From NCBI GenBank assembly GCA_027886175.1, contig JAJNNQ010000026.1, positions 25,376,001-25,440,000 of the forward strand: 64,000 bases of DNA, in the 5' to 3' direction. Under the pieces are notes generated by a model. The model had not been told where the DNA came from. It saw only the letters and a program-made list of their open reading frames with translations, and did not search any database. The position numbers and the translations under genes are program-made. Origin of the DNA: Phylloscopus collybita (taxonomy: Eukaryota; Chordata; Aves; Passeriformes; Phylloscopidae). Below, in pieces: positions 12,082-23,906 of this stretch. Each line of letters begins with the position of its first letter. Within the stretch, counting starts at the first letter, position 1.

Positions 12082-12136
12082 ACACCTCATTTTTTTACAA
12101 GGCCTTTCTTTTATAAGGTTTTACCCATATGTAACA

Positions 12137-12142
12137 GACCAC
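12137..12142. repeat. Target-site duplication, right copy (GACCAC)
   Basis: Exact partner of 11711-11716, directly after the terminal ACA of the LTR. Confidence 0.88.
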
Positions 12143-13782
12143 AAAATCTCACCATAACAAGAGAGGAGGAAACACTTGGAGCTTAGGACTTGGAACAGAG
12201 GCAGACAGAAAAGGACTGGCCCAAAAGATGCTAAAATGTAGAGAACAGGACTGCAGACTGCCAGTTTTGGACTCTATTTGGAAGAGGAAGGGAAATCAAC
12301 CAGGCTGACATGTCTAATTTGCGGACCCACTCTGGCTCTATCACTTTCTGAGACTTCTCAGCATGTTACTTTTCATGACTCTTGGAGATACTCCAGGAGT
12401 ATTGTTGATAGTTACTGTGCTGAATAAACTGCACTTTACTGATATGCATTCCTTGTTATTGTTTCCTCGGTTAATGAAATATTCAGCGACTGCAAGAGGC
12501 ATGGTCCACTTCCGAGAAGGAAGGTAGAGGTGGTTGAACTGCTGGAGGTAGAAAATGGACTGAGTTGGAAGTGAAACTCTGGATTAGTTTTTGAAAGTGT
12601 TAGGTCATGTGTGTCAATGCTTATGAAACTTCCTATTCATGCTACAAAAGTCTCTGAGAAGTATGGAAATGGTATTAACAAACTCTGCCAGCCCTTTGAA
12701 CATTTTAAGGAAGAGCTAACAAGATTTTAGTGCTTTCATTTCTTTGGAAAAGTGTAGGAAAGGTGCAAACTATTGTTATAAATATCTCTGGTATGAAGAA
12801 CCCAACATGCCTTATAGGTTTCTAGGCCAGTGGTGTATAAACACATATTTAACTCCTAAAGAGCAAAAGAAAGAACACCTTTAAAGTAATGATGAACTAG
12901 TAATGATGAACAGTGACAAAATGAGCATGTGACTTTGCTAGTTTGCAAATTCCTGAATAATACTCAGTAACTGCCTCAAGGTGCATGCCCCTCAGCAATA
13001 ACATTATCTATAGAAAGTGACGTGGTGTAAATTGTATCCCTCTCAGAATGCTGGCTGCTTAATTGCCTGTATCCATTGTGACAAGTGCTGCCCTGTCAGC
13101 ATGCTAAGTAATTGAAAATTGTTGCATGGTGGAAGATCAATACAACTTTAACAAGAAACAAATATGATAGAGTACTGGAAGCAAGAAAATCAAATTTAGC
13201 GTGATTATCTCCTGAAGATGCACAGGCATCGATTGGTGTTTCGTGGGTTCAACCAATGGGTTTTCAAATGTTCATATTTTGAAAATACTATTTCTTCTGG
13301 CAGAACCAGATTGGAGAGGTAGGTGAAGCTGTTGAATTTTTATTTGAAAGCTGTCTGTTGTCTATTTTTAATTAAAATAGCTGATGGTCCGTATTGATTC
13401 CTTAAATATGCTATTCTAGATAAATCATCTGTATTTATCCTTAGTTACTTATGTTTAAGCATTTTAAGGCTTCACTAAATGCTTTCAAAGAGAATATTTG
13501 GTAAGGCAAGATTAGCAGAAGTATAATAAATTACTTAGCTTCTCTAAATATTTTAATTGTACATTCAAATATACAGACATGAGAGCCTTTTAGTGTTTTC
13601 ACTTGCAAAACAGTGAAGGCACCACCATTCAGGCAACATACTTCTCAGAAGTCAGACTTGCATAAGAAAATAGAAACCCCAAATCAAGCTCTTAAGGTAA
13701 ATTTATGCCACTATGTCCCCTAGGTTTTGAACTTCATTACAGATTCACCATATTATGAGTTTAAAAGAGCATTAAACATCGA

Positions 13783-13830
13783 TTATATATATGCACACAC
13801 ATATATACATATATATACACACACATATAA
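13783..13830. repeat. Compound (TA)n/(CA)n microsatellite
   Basis: Alternating ATATAT and CACACA blocks, including ATGCACACACATATATACAT, continuing to about 13830. Confidence 0.85.
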
Positions 13831-13997
13831 ATTAATTCGCCATTTACTCTGTCTTATAACTTAGAAACATCGTAACCTTGTATGATGCACTCAGATAGCT
13901 GCCAGCAACTACATTTCTTGGTGAGTTAAGGATGAGGATTTATAAGGCATTCTACCCCTCTGGAATTAAAAAGAGGTACTGAAACAGATAAGTAAAG

Positions 13998-14038
13998 GCA
14001 TGAATTTCATGAAGGTATGAATTTCACGAAGGTATGAT
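13998..14038. repeat. 17-bp tandem repeat, about 2.4 copies
   Basis: GCATGAATTTCATGAAG (13998-14014) is followed by GTATGAATTTCACGAAG (14015-14031) and a partial third unit starting GTATGA. Confidence 0.85.
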
Positions 14039-14263
14039 TGCAAACCAGAGCTAATTTCTGTCACTTTTATGTTACAAATTTGTTACATAACACTTTGATG
14101 TTACAATATGTTGCAAATTTCTTGTCTTATTTAATTCCAAGATACTTAAAAGTAATGTAAATTGTATTATAGCAAATATATTTAGAAAAAATGTAAAACC
14201 AAGCCCTTCCAAAAATTACTATAAATATTGTTTTAACTATCCTGTGGAGGTCTTTCTGTTTAG

Positions 14264-14286
14264 TTTTTTTTTTTTTTTTTTTTTTT
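14264..14286. repeat. Poly-T tract (23 T)
   Basis: Uninterrupted T run with no recognisable retrotransposon tail next to it. Confidence 0.9.
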
Positions 14287-15367
14287 GCTTTGAGAACACT
14301 CAAAACAGTTAATATATCATTTGATCATTTTCACAGAGATAATTAAAACAATTTGGTTTGCCAAAGACAACACAAGATATCAGACCAAATTCAATGTGTG
14401 ATTATTAAAAATAGACCATGGAAAAAAGTCTGATATATAGCTCATATTTTTTCTCCATAGCAGTCATTAACTGGTATCTATTTCTTCATAATCCAATAGG
14501 AAAGCCCATCCTCTTCATTTAAATTTCCAGTTCTTACAGTTATCAGTATGTACAAAATCCATGTTTCACTTACATCAAAACAAGCCACCCATCTTTCCAA
14601 TAGCAAAACCAAACAAAGACAATATATTTACAATGACCACTGAAAGGATTTATTCTGGCTGATTTTTTTTTTTTAATTGTCTTCCTGAAGACACACTGGA
14701 AAACAAAATTAGGAAAGTTAGCATAAATAGACCCGAAAAACAATTGGTCTATGACTACTCCTATCTATCTCAGACTAAGCCAATAAAATTAGGGCAGAGA
14801 TAAATTGTCCACATGTACCTCTGTCTAGGGCAGATATCGCAGAACCTAATCCTGACTTTATCTGAGTCTAAAACATCTCTTAGACTATCTGTTATTTCCC
14901 AGACCAAAAAAGAACTACAGAGACCCATGTGACTGTAAATAACTGATTCTTACAGGCAAAAACTGCAGTGTTATAGTGATCATTTAGAGCAATTGTAGAA
15001 GCGTGGCAGTTCCTCTTCCTTAGTCAGGGAACCATGTCTCCATATTTCACAGAGAGTAACAGGGCAGAATTATGTAGTACAGAGGAAGAAAAAGTCTGTT
15101 CTTATGTGTCTTCAGCGGAGTCTAGCACATAACTTTGTGAAGCTCGAGACCTTTACTTTAAGCCTCCCTTACTGGAGGCTATAACTATAGTGAAGAAAAG
15201 AGGAAATACAGTGTAAAGGGAGGGAAGAAGAAAGAATAGGGGCCTGGAGATATACCTCCAGCCATGAGGGTGTAGTTGTAAAATGAACATAAAGCAGCAG
15301 CAGTGGGCTTCTTGGGAGACAAGTTGTACTCCTCACAGTTATATACAGTCAGATTTTTGTAATGTGT

Positions 15368-15665
15368 TGTAGTGGTTTGACCTTGGCTGGGTGCCAGGTG
15401 CCCACTAAACCTTTCTATCTTTCCCCTTCTTAGTGGGACAGGGGAGAGAACAAAATGGAAAACAACCAGTAGGTTGAGATAAGCCAGTTTACTAAAGCAA
15501 AAGGAAAAAATACAAGTTAAAGTTTGCACACATATGAACAAAGGGGAAAAAATAATCTCTACTTCCCAGGATCTGTATTCAAAAAGAGGTTAGAAACTGC
15601 AAAGTTTGGCACTTCTTTAAATGCTATAATACTCATCATGGCTCCCTCTACTGCAAATCTATAGG
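15368..15665 (-). mobile_element. LTR fragment of an avian endogenous retrovirus
   Basis: TGTAGTGGTTTGACCTTGGC followed by TGGGTGCCAGGTGCCCACTA is the reverse complement of an LTR 3' end, closely like those at 417 and 62429. GGTTGAGATAAGCCAGTTTACTAAAGC then matches the R/U5 region. On the minus strand AGTAAA (15493-15488) would be a variant poly(A) signal. The U3 half cannot be followed past about 15665, so the copy is truncated or internally deleted. The far boundary is approximate. Confidence 0.72.
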
Positions 15666-18600
15666 CTGAACAGCTTTGTGTACTCACTATTACACCAAGG
15701 TTTAGGAAAAGGTTTCTGTTTCAAATCTGTATCATGTGGCCTAATTTTTAAGCAAAGAGGAAGAAGAACATACAAATACTGATGTACAAAATCATATGAG
15801 TTGAGCTGCATCTCATTTCACACCTAGTTTTGTTGAATGAAATATTTAATTATTACTTCAAGGACCTCCAAGGAACTGATAGAAATGAAATGTGTTTTGC
15901 TTAATGTTCATTAAATCTAATCAACATGAGCTCATGATCTTCTAACTGCAAAGAGGTTAAAATTAAAAATTAAAATTCTAATTAAAACTCAAAATTAAAA
16001 ATCTAATTAAAATAAAAACCTTGAAATTAATTCATTTTTAAAAACAGTGAAGTATTATAATTTTGATTAGGTTGATGACCTGTTGTCATATTTTGAACTG
16101 AAACATTGCCCAAAAATATATGCCATAGTTAACTTCATGACCTCTGTAACTTAGCATGCATTTATTGATTCTTTTCTTCATCCCACTATTTCTAAATCAT
16201 TGAATATTTTAAGTCATTCAGTATTTTGCTGTTAGTTTTACTCTATCACACTTTGAAGTGTTCAGTCAAGCAGTCTGATATAGCATGTTAGAAGACAAAT
16301 AGAAGTATGTATTTCTCCTATTTAAATGATCAGAAGTGATAAGCATGACTATTTCTTATCCATTAAAAATCACTTAATGGCAAAATTTTCTGGATAAACA
16401 TCAAGCGGTCTTCTTTCTCTATGTTTTCTTTCCATTCTACCAAGTTTTATCTGACCATTTTTTGTCTCAGTTTCAGCTGTCTGAAAATGGGTTATTTTTC
16501 AGTGCAGAAGACTGCTACATGTACTATGAAGAGTTCTTAAAAAGTTAGATGATAGTGGCTGGAAGTTTTCAGTAAAGATCTAAAAGGATTTTTAATGGTA
16601 ACTGAATTAGAAAGGATGCCTTGAGCCTTCTCCTGCAGAATAATTAATTATTTGGGAAGTATTTAATGAAATATAATTTACTCAGTTTTACTGTAGCTTG
16701 AATTATAAGGCTTTGAAACATGAATTCAATTTTCTGGACTGTATTTACATGAAAGAATGATCACATTTAAGAAGTTGTAGCAGCAATAAACATGAATGCA
16801 GTGTACAAGATATAAATCACCATGGCAGACACCTAGAGCTATTGCACACAGGAATGTGCAGAAAGCAAGCCACAGCTGAACATAGTACAGCATACATGCA
16901 CTGCTGTGCATAGTACAGACTTTAAGCATGGCCATCAGATGCTGGCAAGTGACACTTGATTTTAGTTAGAACATAAAAATACAACTTTTCTTACAGCTTT
17001 GAAGAAGCTTTCCTAGGTGAAAAAAATGTAATAATTTACTCTTACAGCTTAACCATTGTCTTTCTTATCCTTGACCAAAACTTTTCTGTGTTATTTCACT
17101 TCCACAGACAGTTTCTCTAAGGATTGCACTTTTTCCTGGTGGCTTATCTGGCGTTAAGTAATATCCAGCAAGCCACACCAATCAAGTTAAAATGTGAGCA
17201 AGGATCCTATGACTGGATTTAAAAGCTATAAATATTATGAAACAAAGCTGGGGCTGCCAAGAAAGGAAAAAATTTGTGAAAAGCTCCAAGCTTTTCTTCC
17301 AGCACACTGTTCAGCAGAGACCAACACAGTTTGAGACTGGTGGGAAGAAGCATTTCAAGAGGTGTTCCAGTCCTTCTATGACCTTCCTTTCACTGCTTTT
17401 GTCTGAAAAGTACAATAAAGTTCATGACGGTTTGCTGAGAAGTTAATTGTAGTTTTCTCTTCTATACAGACCTTCAGCCAAAATGCCTCTGTAAAGTACT
17501 CCACTAATTAGGGATTCAGGAACTTTCATCAAGACCTATTGAATTTTCCCAAGCAAAGCATCCTGTATGTGCCTTAAATCCATAAACCTCACTGAGATAT
17601 TGTTTGGCAACACTTCAAAAGTTCATTTGAGATTTTCATATATGTGCAACATATTCTTCATGGTGATCATCATCTTTATATCTACTAGAGTTTTAACAGC
17701 TGGTATGAAAAACTAGTTTCAAAACACGTGCCATTAATAACAATGTATGTACTACACAAATAGAAAAAGGACCTAGGTCAACTTGTCTAGGTAGCAAATG
17801 AAAACAAAAGTTCCTAACAATCTCATGTTTCCTATTTATTAAAACATTAAAAAATCAAAGGTCTAGATGAGATGAAGTCCCATTCTACTATGTTCTTCCA
17901 CATGCTTTTTATTTGCACTTGAAAATTGTTCTCCCCTCAGCTTCCAGTAGTTACCATGGTCATTAAGATGATATTCAGTGAAGGTCTTACAAACCCCAGA
18001 AAAACACATAAACACTTGTTCCCCATAAACACATAGATATCTAAGTCACTGCCATAGTAAAATAACAGGCAAAGGTGCAGCTGTCACAAATTACTTCTAC
18101 ATTAATTCCCAGCCTTTTCCAGTAGTGAAAGGAAAGGTAATGAAATCTATAACTAAAATGGTTTCTCTGAACATGTCTAAATTTTTTGCAGCTTTTCACA
18201 GCTTCTGATAGATGTTATTGCTGACTTAGGTATTGTTACTTCATTTCAGAATAAAACATTTTAGCATAACATGGTTTCCAGCATTACCCCTCACAAGTCT
18301 TTTGCAAGTATTTATTTTTAGACACAAGGTAATGGCTGTTCCTTCTGAAAAAAAAAAAAAGATGTAGAAGGCAGTAGGCAAATGGAAAAGACACATTAGC
18401 AGTACAAAACACATGTAATAAAAATAAATGAACTACAATAAATTAAAAAATAACATTATTTGAAAGAGGCATTTGAGCAGAGAGACCTGTTGCCAAATAC
18501 GTGTTCATATTTGTGGCTGTCTGCCAGCTGAGTCTGGCAAACTCATTTTGAGAAACCTTGGCAAGCCCATCTAAAAGCATTAGATTTTTACTTTAAAGTC

Positions 18601-18925
18601 TGATCCAGCTCTCTCAACATGGCAGCTACATTCAGGAGATAAACTGATCCCCTAGACTGTACTGGAAAAGAACATAATACTAAGTTGATGATGTTTTAAG
18701 AAAACTGTAGCATGTCCCAGAGTAAGGCAGTGCAGTCTTATTTAATAGCTCTTCCAAACCACCAACACTCTTAGCTCTGACTATGATTTTCATCTTTGTA
18801 GATCAGTCAATCAAAAGTAAGCTTTTAAATCAGAATAGAAAAGTACAATCAGACATCTTCACAAATTTCAGAAAGGTAACCTAAACTAATACATTGGGCT
18901 TATTCAGAAGAAAAGATAATTGTAG
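15666..18925. other. Unique AT-rich DNA
   Basis: No gene or repeat family is recognised. 15960-16020 is a low-complexity AATTAAAA region. An A13-type run lies near 18348-18360. Confidence 0.45.
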
Positions 18926-20091
18926 TGTGGTGATGCTGGCTGAATGTCAGGCAGTCATCAAAACTGCTCTGTCACTCTTCTCTGCAGCTGGACAGAGGAG
19001 AGAAAATGTAACAAAGGGTTCATGGGTTGAGATAAAGACCTGGAGATATCACTCATCAAGTACTGTCACAGGCAGAACAAGCTCAATTTTGAGTTATTAA
19101 ACTCTAAAGTCTAGAGTGAGGTATAGAGATAAAAAAAATCAGTGCAGGATAACAAGTAAAAGAAAACCTTCAATACACCTTCCCCCACCCCTCCCTTCCC
19201 AGCTCTACCTTCTCTCCCAGCTCAGGGAGACAAGGAAAGGGAGTTAAGGTCTGTCTGTCACAGGTTGTTTCTCTTGCTGCCTGGAGAGAGAAATCTTTCC
19301 CCTGCTCCACCATGGGGTCTCTCCCACCGTGGACAGTTCTCCATGAACCTCTCCTGCGTGACTCCTCCCCAGACTGCTCCAGTGTGGGTCACACTTTCAC
19401 AGGCTGCAGTCCTTCAGGGACAGGCTGCTTCAGCTGCGGCTCCTCTCTCCATGTGCATCCCATGAGGGGATCACAGCCTCCTCTCAGGCTTGCACCAAGT
19501 CTGGTGTGGGGCTCACATGGGCTGGGGGTGGACCTCTGCATCCTCATGGCCATCCATGTGCTGCAGGTCACAGCTGCCATTGCCTTACCATGGTCTGCAC
19601 CATGGGCTGCAGAGGAATCCTAACTCCTGCCCCTCCTTCTCCACTTGGTACCTGCAGAGTTGTTCCTTTCACATGTTCTCACTTTATTCACTGGCCACAA
19701 TAACAATTGTGCAATAACAACTCCTTCTTCTTCTTCTTCTTCTTCTTCTTCTTCTTCTTCTTCTTCTTCTTCTTCTTCTTCTTCTTCTTCTTCTTCTTCT
19801 TCTTCTTCTTCTTCTTCTTCTTCTTCCCCTTCCCCTTCCCCGTCCCCTTCCCCTTCCTCTTCTTCTTCTCATTTCTCTTCTCATTCCTCTTCTTCCTCTT
19901 CTTCTTCTTCAATATGTTGTCACTGAGGTATTACCACCATTTCTAAATCACCCAGCCTTGACTGGTGGCACGTCCATCTTTGGAACCACCAGCAATTGGT
20001 TCTGCTGGACACAGAGGAAGCTTCTGGCAACTTCTCACAGAAGTCACTCCTGTACCCCCCGCCCCACTACCAAAGCTTGGCCATGTAAACA
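18926..20091 (-). mobile_element. LTR of avian endogenous retrovirus family 1 (copy B) with TTC expansion
   Basis: Same family and orientation as 417-1535. Shared landmarks include TGGACAGAGGAGAGAAAATG (near 18990), the block around TCATGGGTTGAGATAAAGAC, the run of CCATG/CTGCAG-rich repeats at 19300-19620, and the closing GAAGCTTCTGGCAACTTCTC (20016-20035) plus CTACCAAAGCTTGGCCATG. Where copy A has CCCCTTCTTAAATCTGCTAT, this copy has about 190 bp of pyrimidine-rich TTC array before AATATGTTGTCACTGAGG. No target-site duplication is evident and the ends are approximate. Apparent proteins of pure Ser, Phe, Arg or Lys in this segment are translations of the microsatellite only. Confidence 0.8.
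19721..19910. repeat. (TTC)n / (GAA)n microsatellite and polypyrimidine tract
   Basis: About 34 uninterrupted TTC units (19724-19826) are followed by CCCCTT-type units (19827-19856) and an imperfect TTC/TCTTC tail to 19910. 19721-19841 is 121 bases of unbroken pyrimidine; the first purine is G at 19842. GAA/TTC tracts of this length can form triplex (H-DNA). The array sits exactly where the LTR consensus has a short CCCTTCTT stretch. Confidence 0.97.
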
Positions 20092-20480
20092 GAGAAGAAA
20101 GGGTATTTATCAGTTCCTCTCTTAAAAACCAATTACCTACTTTTAATTCCATTTTCTTTAAATTCATCGGTCTGTCTGTGGATGTCAAAGGCAGTGAAAA
20201 ATTTTCCTCTCCACATTTAACAGGGGTCTCTTTGAAGGAAGAATTCACGGGTGCATTAGATTTTGAATGAATGGAATTAAGAAACTGATATGAAGACACA
20301 AAACAGAATTCCCCTCCAAAAGATCAAGCTCACATCATCTGGCTTAACATGAGAAACTCTGAGAAGTTCTATAGCTTGTGCTCTGCCATAACTCATACCA
20401 GATGATCATGAGAGTCCCTTTTACTCCCAAACAAGTATGGATTTATTTTTACTATAATAAGTCCTCTTTCACACTACTCA

Positions 20481-20551
20481 GGCAGTGTAAAGTGCCTTTT
20501 AAGTGGGCATAAATTACATTTACTCTCACTTGAAGAACACTTTATTCTGCC
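20481..20551. repeat. 71-bp foldback element with imperfect terminal inverted repeats
   Basis: GGCAGTGTAAAGTG (20481-20494) is complementary to CACTTTATTCTGCC (20538-20551) at 12 of 14 positions. The pairing continues inward with TTTTAAGTG against CACTTGAAG, giving about 19 of 25 paired positions around a 21-base loop. This resembles a tiny MITE or a conserved hairpin. The family is unknown to me. Confidence 0.7.
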
Positions 20552-23500
20552 ACAACTGTGTTAAAGACCTGTGATTTATGTTAAAATCAGCCCTTAACTA
20601 TTCTAGTTCTAGGTTCATAGATTTAAGATCCAGGAGGTACAGATAATGTTCCCAGCCTCACATCCCACACAATGTGGACCATAGAATTTAATTAAAATAA
20701 TTTCTCATTCAGATTTGAATAGGTGAATCATTTATACTTCAAAGAAACATCTCAAGCTGAGACTTATTGAGACCAAGTAAGTTCATCATAGTTCCCACAG
20801 AGTTGTTGCAGCAACAGTCTGCCTAGAAACCTGAATCTTAATTTCCAGCTGAATTTATCCAGTGTTCACTCATAACCAGAGAATTTTATTATACATTGTC
20901 TGCTAAATGAAAGACTTCCTTACCATCAAAAACCTCTCTGCAACCTCTCTGCACAGATAACTGTCAAATCCCTTCTTAACTGTCCCTTTGGTAAATTAAA
21001 GGGGTTGTGCAGATTTAAGATCTAATATACAGTTCAGAATTCCCAGGCCTTGAACAATTTGTTTAAACACTTCTTGATTTTCAACATCTGTTTATAAGAC
21101 AATTACAGAAATTACTGCCCACGATAATATTAATCTCTTCTACATAATGTTGCCTTCTACTTCCTGAACCTAATCTGCTCAGCTTTTGTATTCCAACACT
21201 GTTTTAATCAATATCTTATAAAACTCAAACCTTTAGAGACACAATTTTTTTTTTTAAAAAAAGGCAATATTGTCTGTTCAAAGCACCCTGTTCTTTATTG
21301 TAATACCCATTCCAAAACCAGAAAAGGTCATCCTGCAAAACACATTCCAAGTGTTTAATTCCACTTTCAGGAGACTCATTTGGTGTTCTTCCAAGAGAAG
21401 ATTTAGTTTATTTTACTTTATTTTTTTATTTATATTTTGGGTGATACAATTATTACCCAAATAATAGCATTTCTGTCATAGAAACATCAAAAGGCAATCT
21501 ATATTTAACATATCAAGCACAGACAAAATGCCTAGTGAGGATGTGTGGTTCTATGTTCTGGGCAAGCAGTTGGATTTCACACCTCAGATCACATTTCAGA
21601 AATGTTGGAAAAATTATTCTGCTCTGTACCATTGGGAGTGTTAGAAAAGTCCTTGAAGTATTCATTTTTACTTAGTTTAAGTGAAAAAGACAAGGTAGTA
21701 CCAGGTAGGGCGAATGAAACAGCCAAGGTGAAAGAAACAATTAAGCAAGCGAAATTTCTTAAATCCCTCAGCAAGGCAGCAAAATTTTGCTGGCACGGCT
21801 GTTTTTTGGGTTTCTTTTTATTTTTAATTTTTTTAAAATAAGTTTGTTCTCTGTTTCCATGTCCTGCACATATCTGCAAGAACAATACCAGTATCACTTA
21901 TCTGCAGTCTGTGCTGGAGACGTCAGCCACTCCAACACATCAATGAAAGAAGAAATTCGATGAAGTGCATCTCACAAAGACCAACTGCAGTATTACAGCA
22001 TAAATCTACATGTTTTTACTGGAGTGCTGGTGGCAAATCAGGCAGTAAAGATCCTCAATAACAAAATGTTTTTGGGAAACACTGATTTCACATTGTTCAT
22101 CGCCATCTGTCAGAGTTGCAGTGGATATCATCAAAAGCAGCTGCTGTCTTTTCCATTTCAGGCTCAAAGCATATTAAGACTTCTAAAGATGTGCATTGTC
22201 TTGGCACTGAAAATGAAGAATTTAACTTATGTGCTTGATACTTAAGTTTTTCAACCATTCCATACACAGTGTTAAAGCACAAGTTCTGTCTTCTCCAAGT
22301 TACACCACCAATGAAAATTTATGATTACATACAGAGAGGCTGAGAAAAAAGAGAATATTTTCAAATGAAAACATATGCCTTAATTTGCTGACACACACTG
22401 ATGATTTGAAATATTCTGAATGTTGGTAATAGCTTGCTGTATTTTTTCCTTACTGTCATTTAAAGCTATAAAGTACCATCTAAATAAGCTTATATTCCTT
22501 CTACCTCTTGGTCCTCATTTTCATTACACCATCAGTGTTTGAAGGAATGCTTTATATTCCTTTAGGAATGTCTTTTCAGCCAGGAGTAATTGAATTTTAT
22601 CGTTCTGATAGGAGAATTACAATGTGATTTTCCTCTTTTGCTACAGGAAAACAAGATGGAAAGAACTAGTATTCATTAAGAGCTGCAAAGGATGTTGTAG
22701 TTGCAATTTTCTATCTAAGATTAACTCCATCCCCACTGTGTTTCTGAACAATGTAACTTGGGACACTGCTCCAAATTGATCCAATTCAAGCTTTGAAGCA
22801 ATTTTGCACAAAAAAATTAATAAATGTTCTGTACTTTTTTCAGGGAGACTTTAGTTTAATGTCTGTGTTTTCCTGTGACTTCTTCAAGTACCTTTGTACT
22901 TGTGAGAAAATCTTCTTAGACACCACTGTGATGCTATCTAAGCCTAAGATTTTTCTAGATACTAAGAAAAATTGGCAAAAAATAAGGACAAGGCCCAGGA
23001 ACAATGTCTATATTTAGGCTGAAATAAAAATACAGAGGAAAAAATAATTAGAAAAGTAAAGATACTGACGAAAAGTAAAAACATTATGTAGTTTGCTATG
23101 AAGGCTGAATTGTCCAAGCTTTCTCTGTTATTTACTCCTCACTGTTTGCAGAAATATTTTAACTAAACTATTTTTAGCAGTATGCTAGACCTGTAGAGCA
23201 CTAACCCTGCTGAGACAGATTGCTCACTGGCTACAGATGTTCTGCTGCACACCAGGCACAGCAATATCCTGCATGTTTTCATTGCTGGAAGATTGTGCTT
23301 TGACCAGGCAATGTTAATTAAAAGACGCTCTTTGAACACCATAAGGATATTGGAAAATCACAGACAAAGTGGGGAACATAAAAAAAGACTTTTTCATTTC
23401 TTTCTCCAGGAAAATTGAATTTGTACGAGAAAATCCATGGGGGAATGCTGTTACAGGCCATTATTTTTAAATACTACAGTTTCTCCAGTTTGTACAATCC

Positions 23501-23580
23501 AGTGACTCTATACAGTACAGTCTAATTGAAATTTATTCTTAAGGAACGGGATCATTTTCTTCTCTTTGATGGTCTGTGCT

Positions 23581-23627
23581 ACTCTACAATAACCCAGGTA
23601 AGAGAACTCTACAATAACCCAGGTAAG
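23581..23627. repeat. 25-bp tandem duplication
   Basis: ACTCTACAATAACCCAGGTA plus AGAGA (23581-23605) is repeated, without the last three bases, at 23606-23627. The copies are identical, so the event is recent. Confidence 0.93.
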
Positions 23628-23840
23628 CCTGGTGTAGGCATTTGGAAGCTAGGAAAACAACCTGATCCACAGCTATAGATGGCTCTTTATTTTTTAGTCT
23701 ACGTTTTACAGTGAAGAAAAAAACTATTGATGTGCACAGAAAAGGCAAATAATTCTCCCTGACTCTGATGTAACTTGACATTCATATTTCTGGATACGCT
23801 AAAGTGACCACTGACCTGGGGACCAAGGAGGATCAAAAAT

Positions 23841-23906
23841 GGAAAAAAAAAAAGAAAAAAAAAAAAGAAAAGAAAAAAAAAAAAGAAAAGAAAAGAAAAA
23901 AAAAAG
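23841..23906. repeat. Purine tract, (A)n G / AAAAG repeats
   Basis: 66 bases of only A and G, mostly A runs broken by single G. There is no retrotransposon body upstream that would make it a poly(A) tail. Confidence 0.93.

Larger units (their letters stand above)
11717..12136 (-). mobile_element. Solo LTR, class II (ERVK-like) endogenous retrovirus
   Basis: A complete 420-bp LTR read on the minus strand. It runs TGTTAC...GCAACA, so the ends are near-perfect inverted hexamers. It is bracketed by identical 6-bp duplications, GACCAC (11711-11716 and 12137-12142). In the minus reading the promoter parts are in order: CCAAT boxes (ATTGG on the plus strand at 11856-11860 and 11826-11830), a TATAAATA box (11787-11794), then the AATAAA signal (11770-11775) a few bases on, implying a very short R region. 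No viral genes flank it, so two LTRs have recombined. The intact ends and perfect duplication suggest a comparatively recent insertion or a slowly decaying site. A striking hairpin sits in U3 (12039-12081). Confidence 0.93.
12143..15367. other. Unique DNA with simple repeats
   Basis: No gene is recognised. It holds a TA/CA-rich microsatellite (13783-13830), a 17-bp tandem (13998-14038) and a T23 run (14264-14286). The stretch 13040-13130 has the look of conserved non-coding DNA, which is not testable here. Confidence 0.45.

Noticed and set aside
15368..15681. Possible TGTGT target-site duplication around the LTR fragment (15363-15367 and 15677-15681)
   Set aside because: The right copy is not preceded by the required CA terminus, and the fragment lacks its U3 end.
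19645..19946. Open frames coding for long Ser, Phe, Arg or Lys runs
   Set aside because: They are translations of the TTC/GAA microsatellite in an LTR, in every frame on both strands.
23841..23906. A-rich tract as the poly(A) tail of a retrogene
   Set aside because: No coding or RNA-derived sequence is recognisable upstream on the plus strand, and the AAAAG pattern is a simple repeat.
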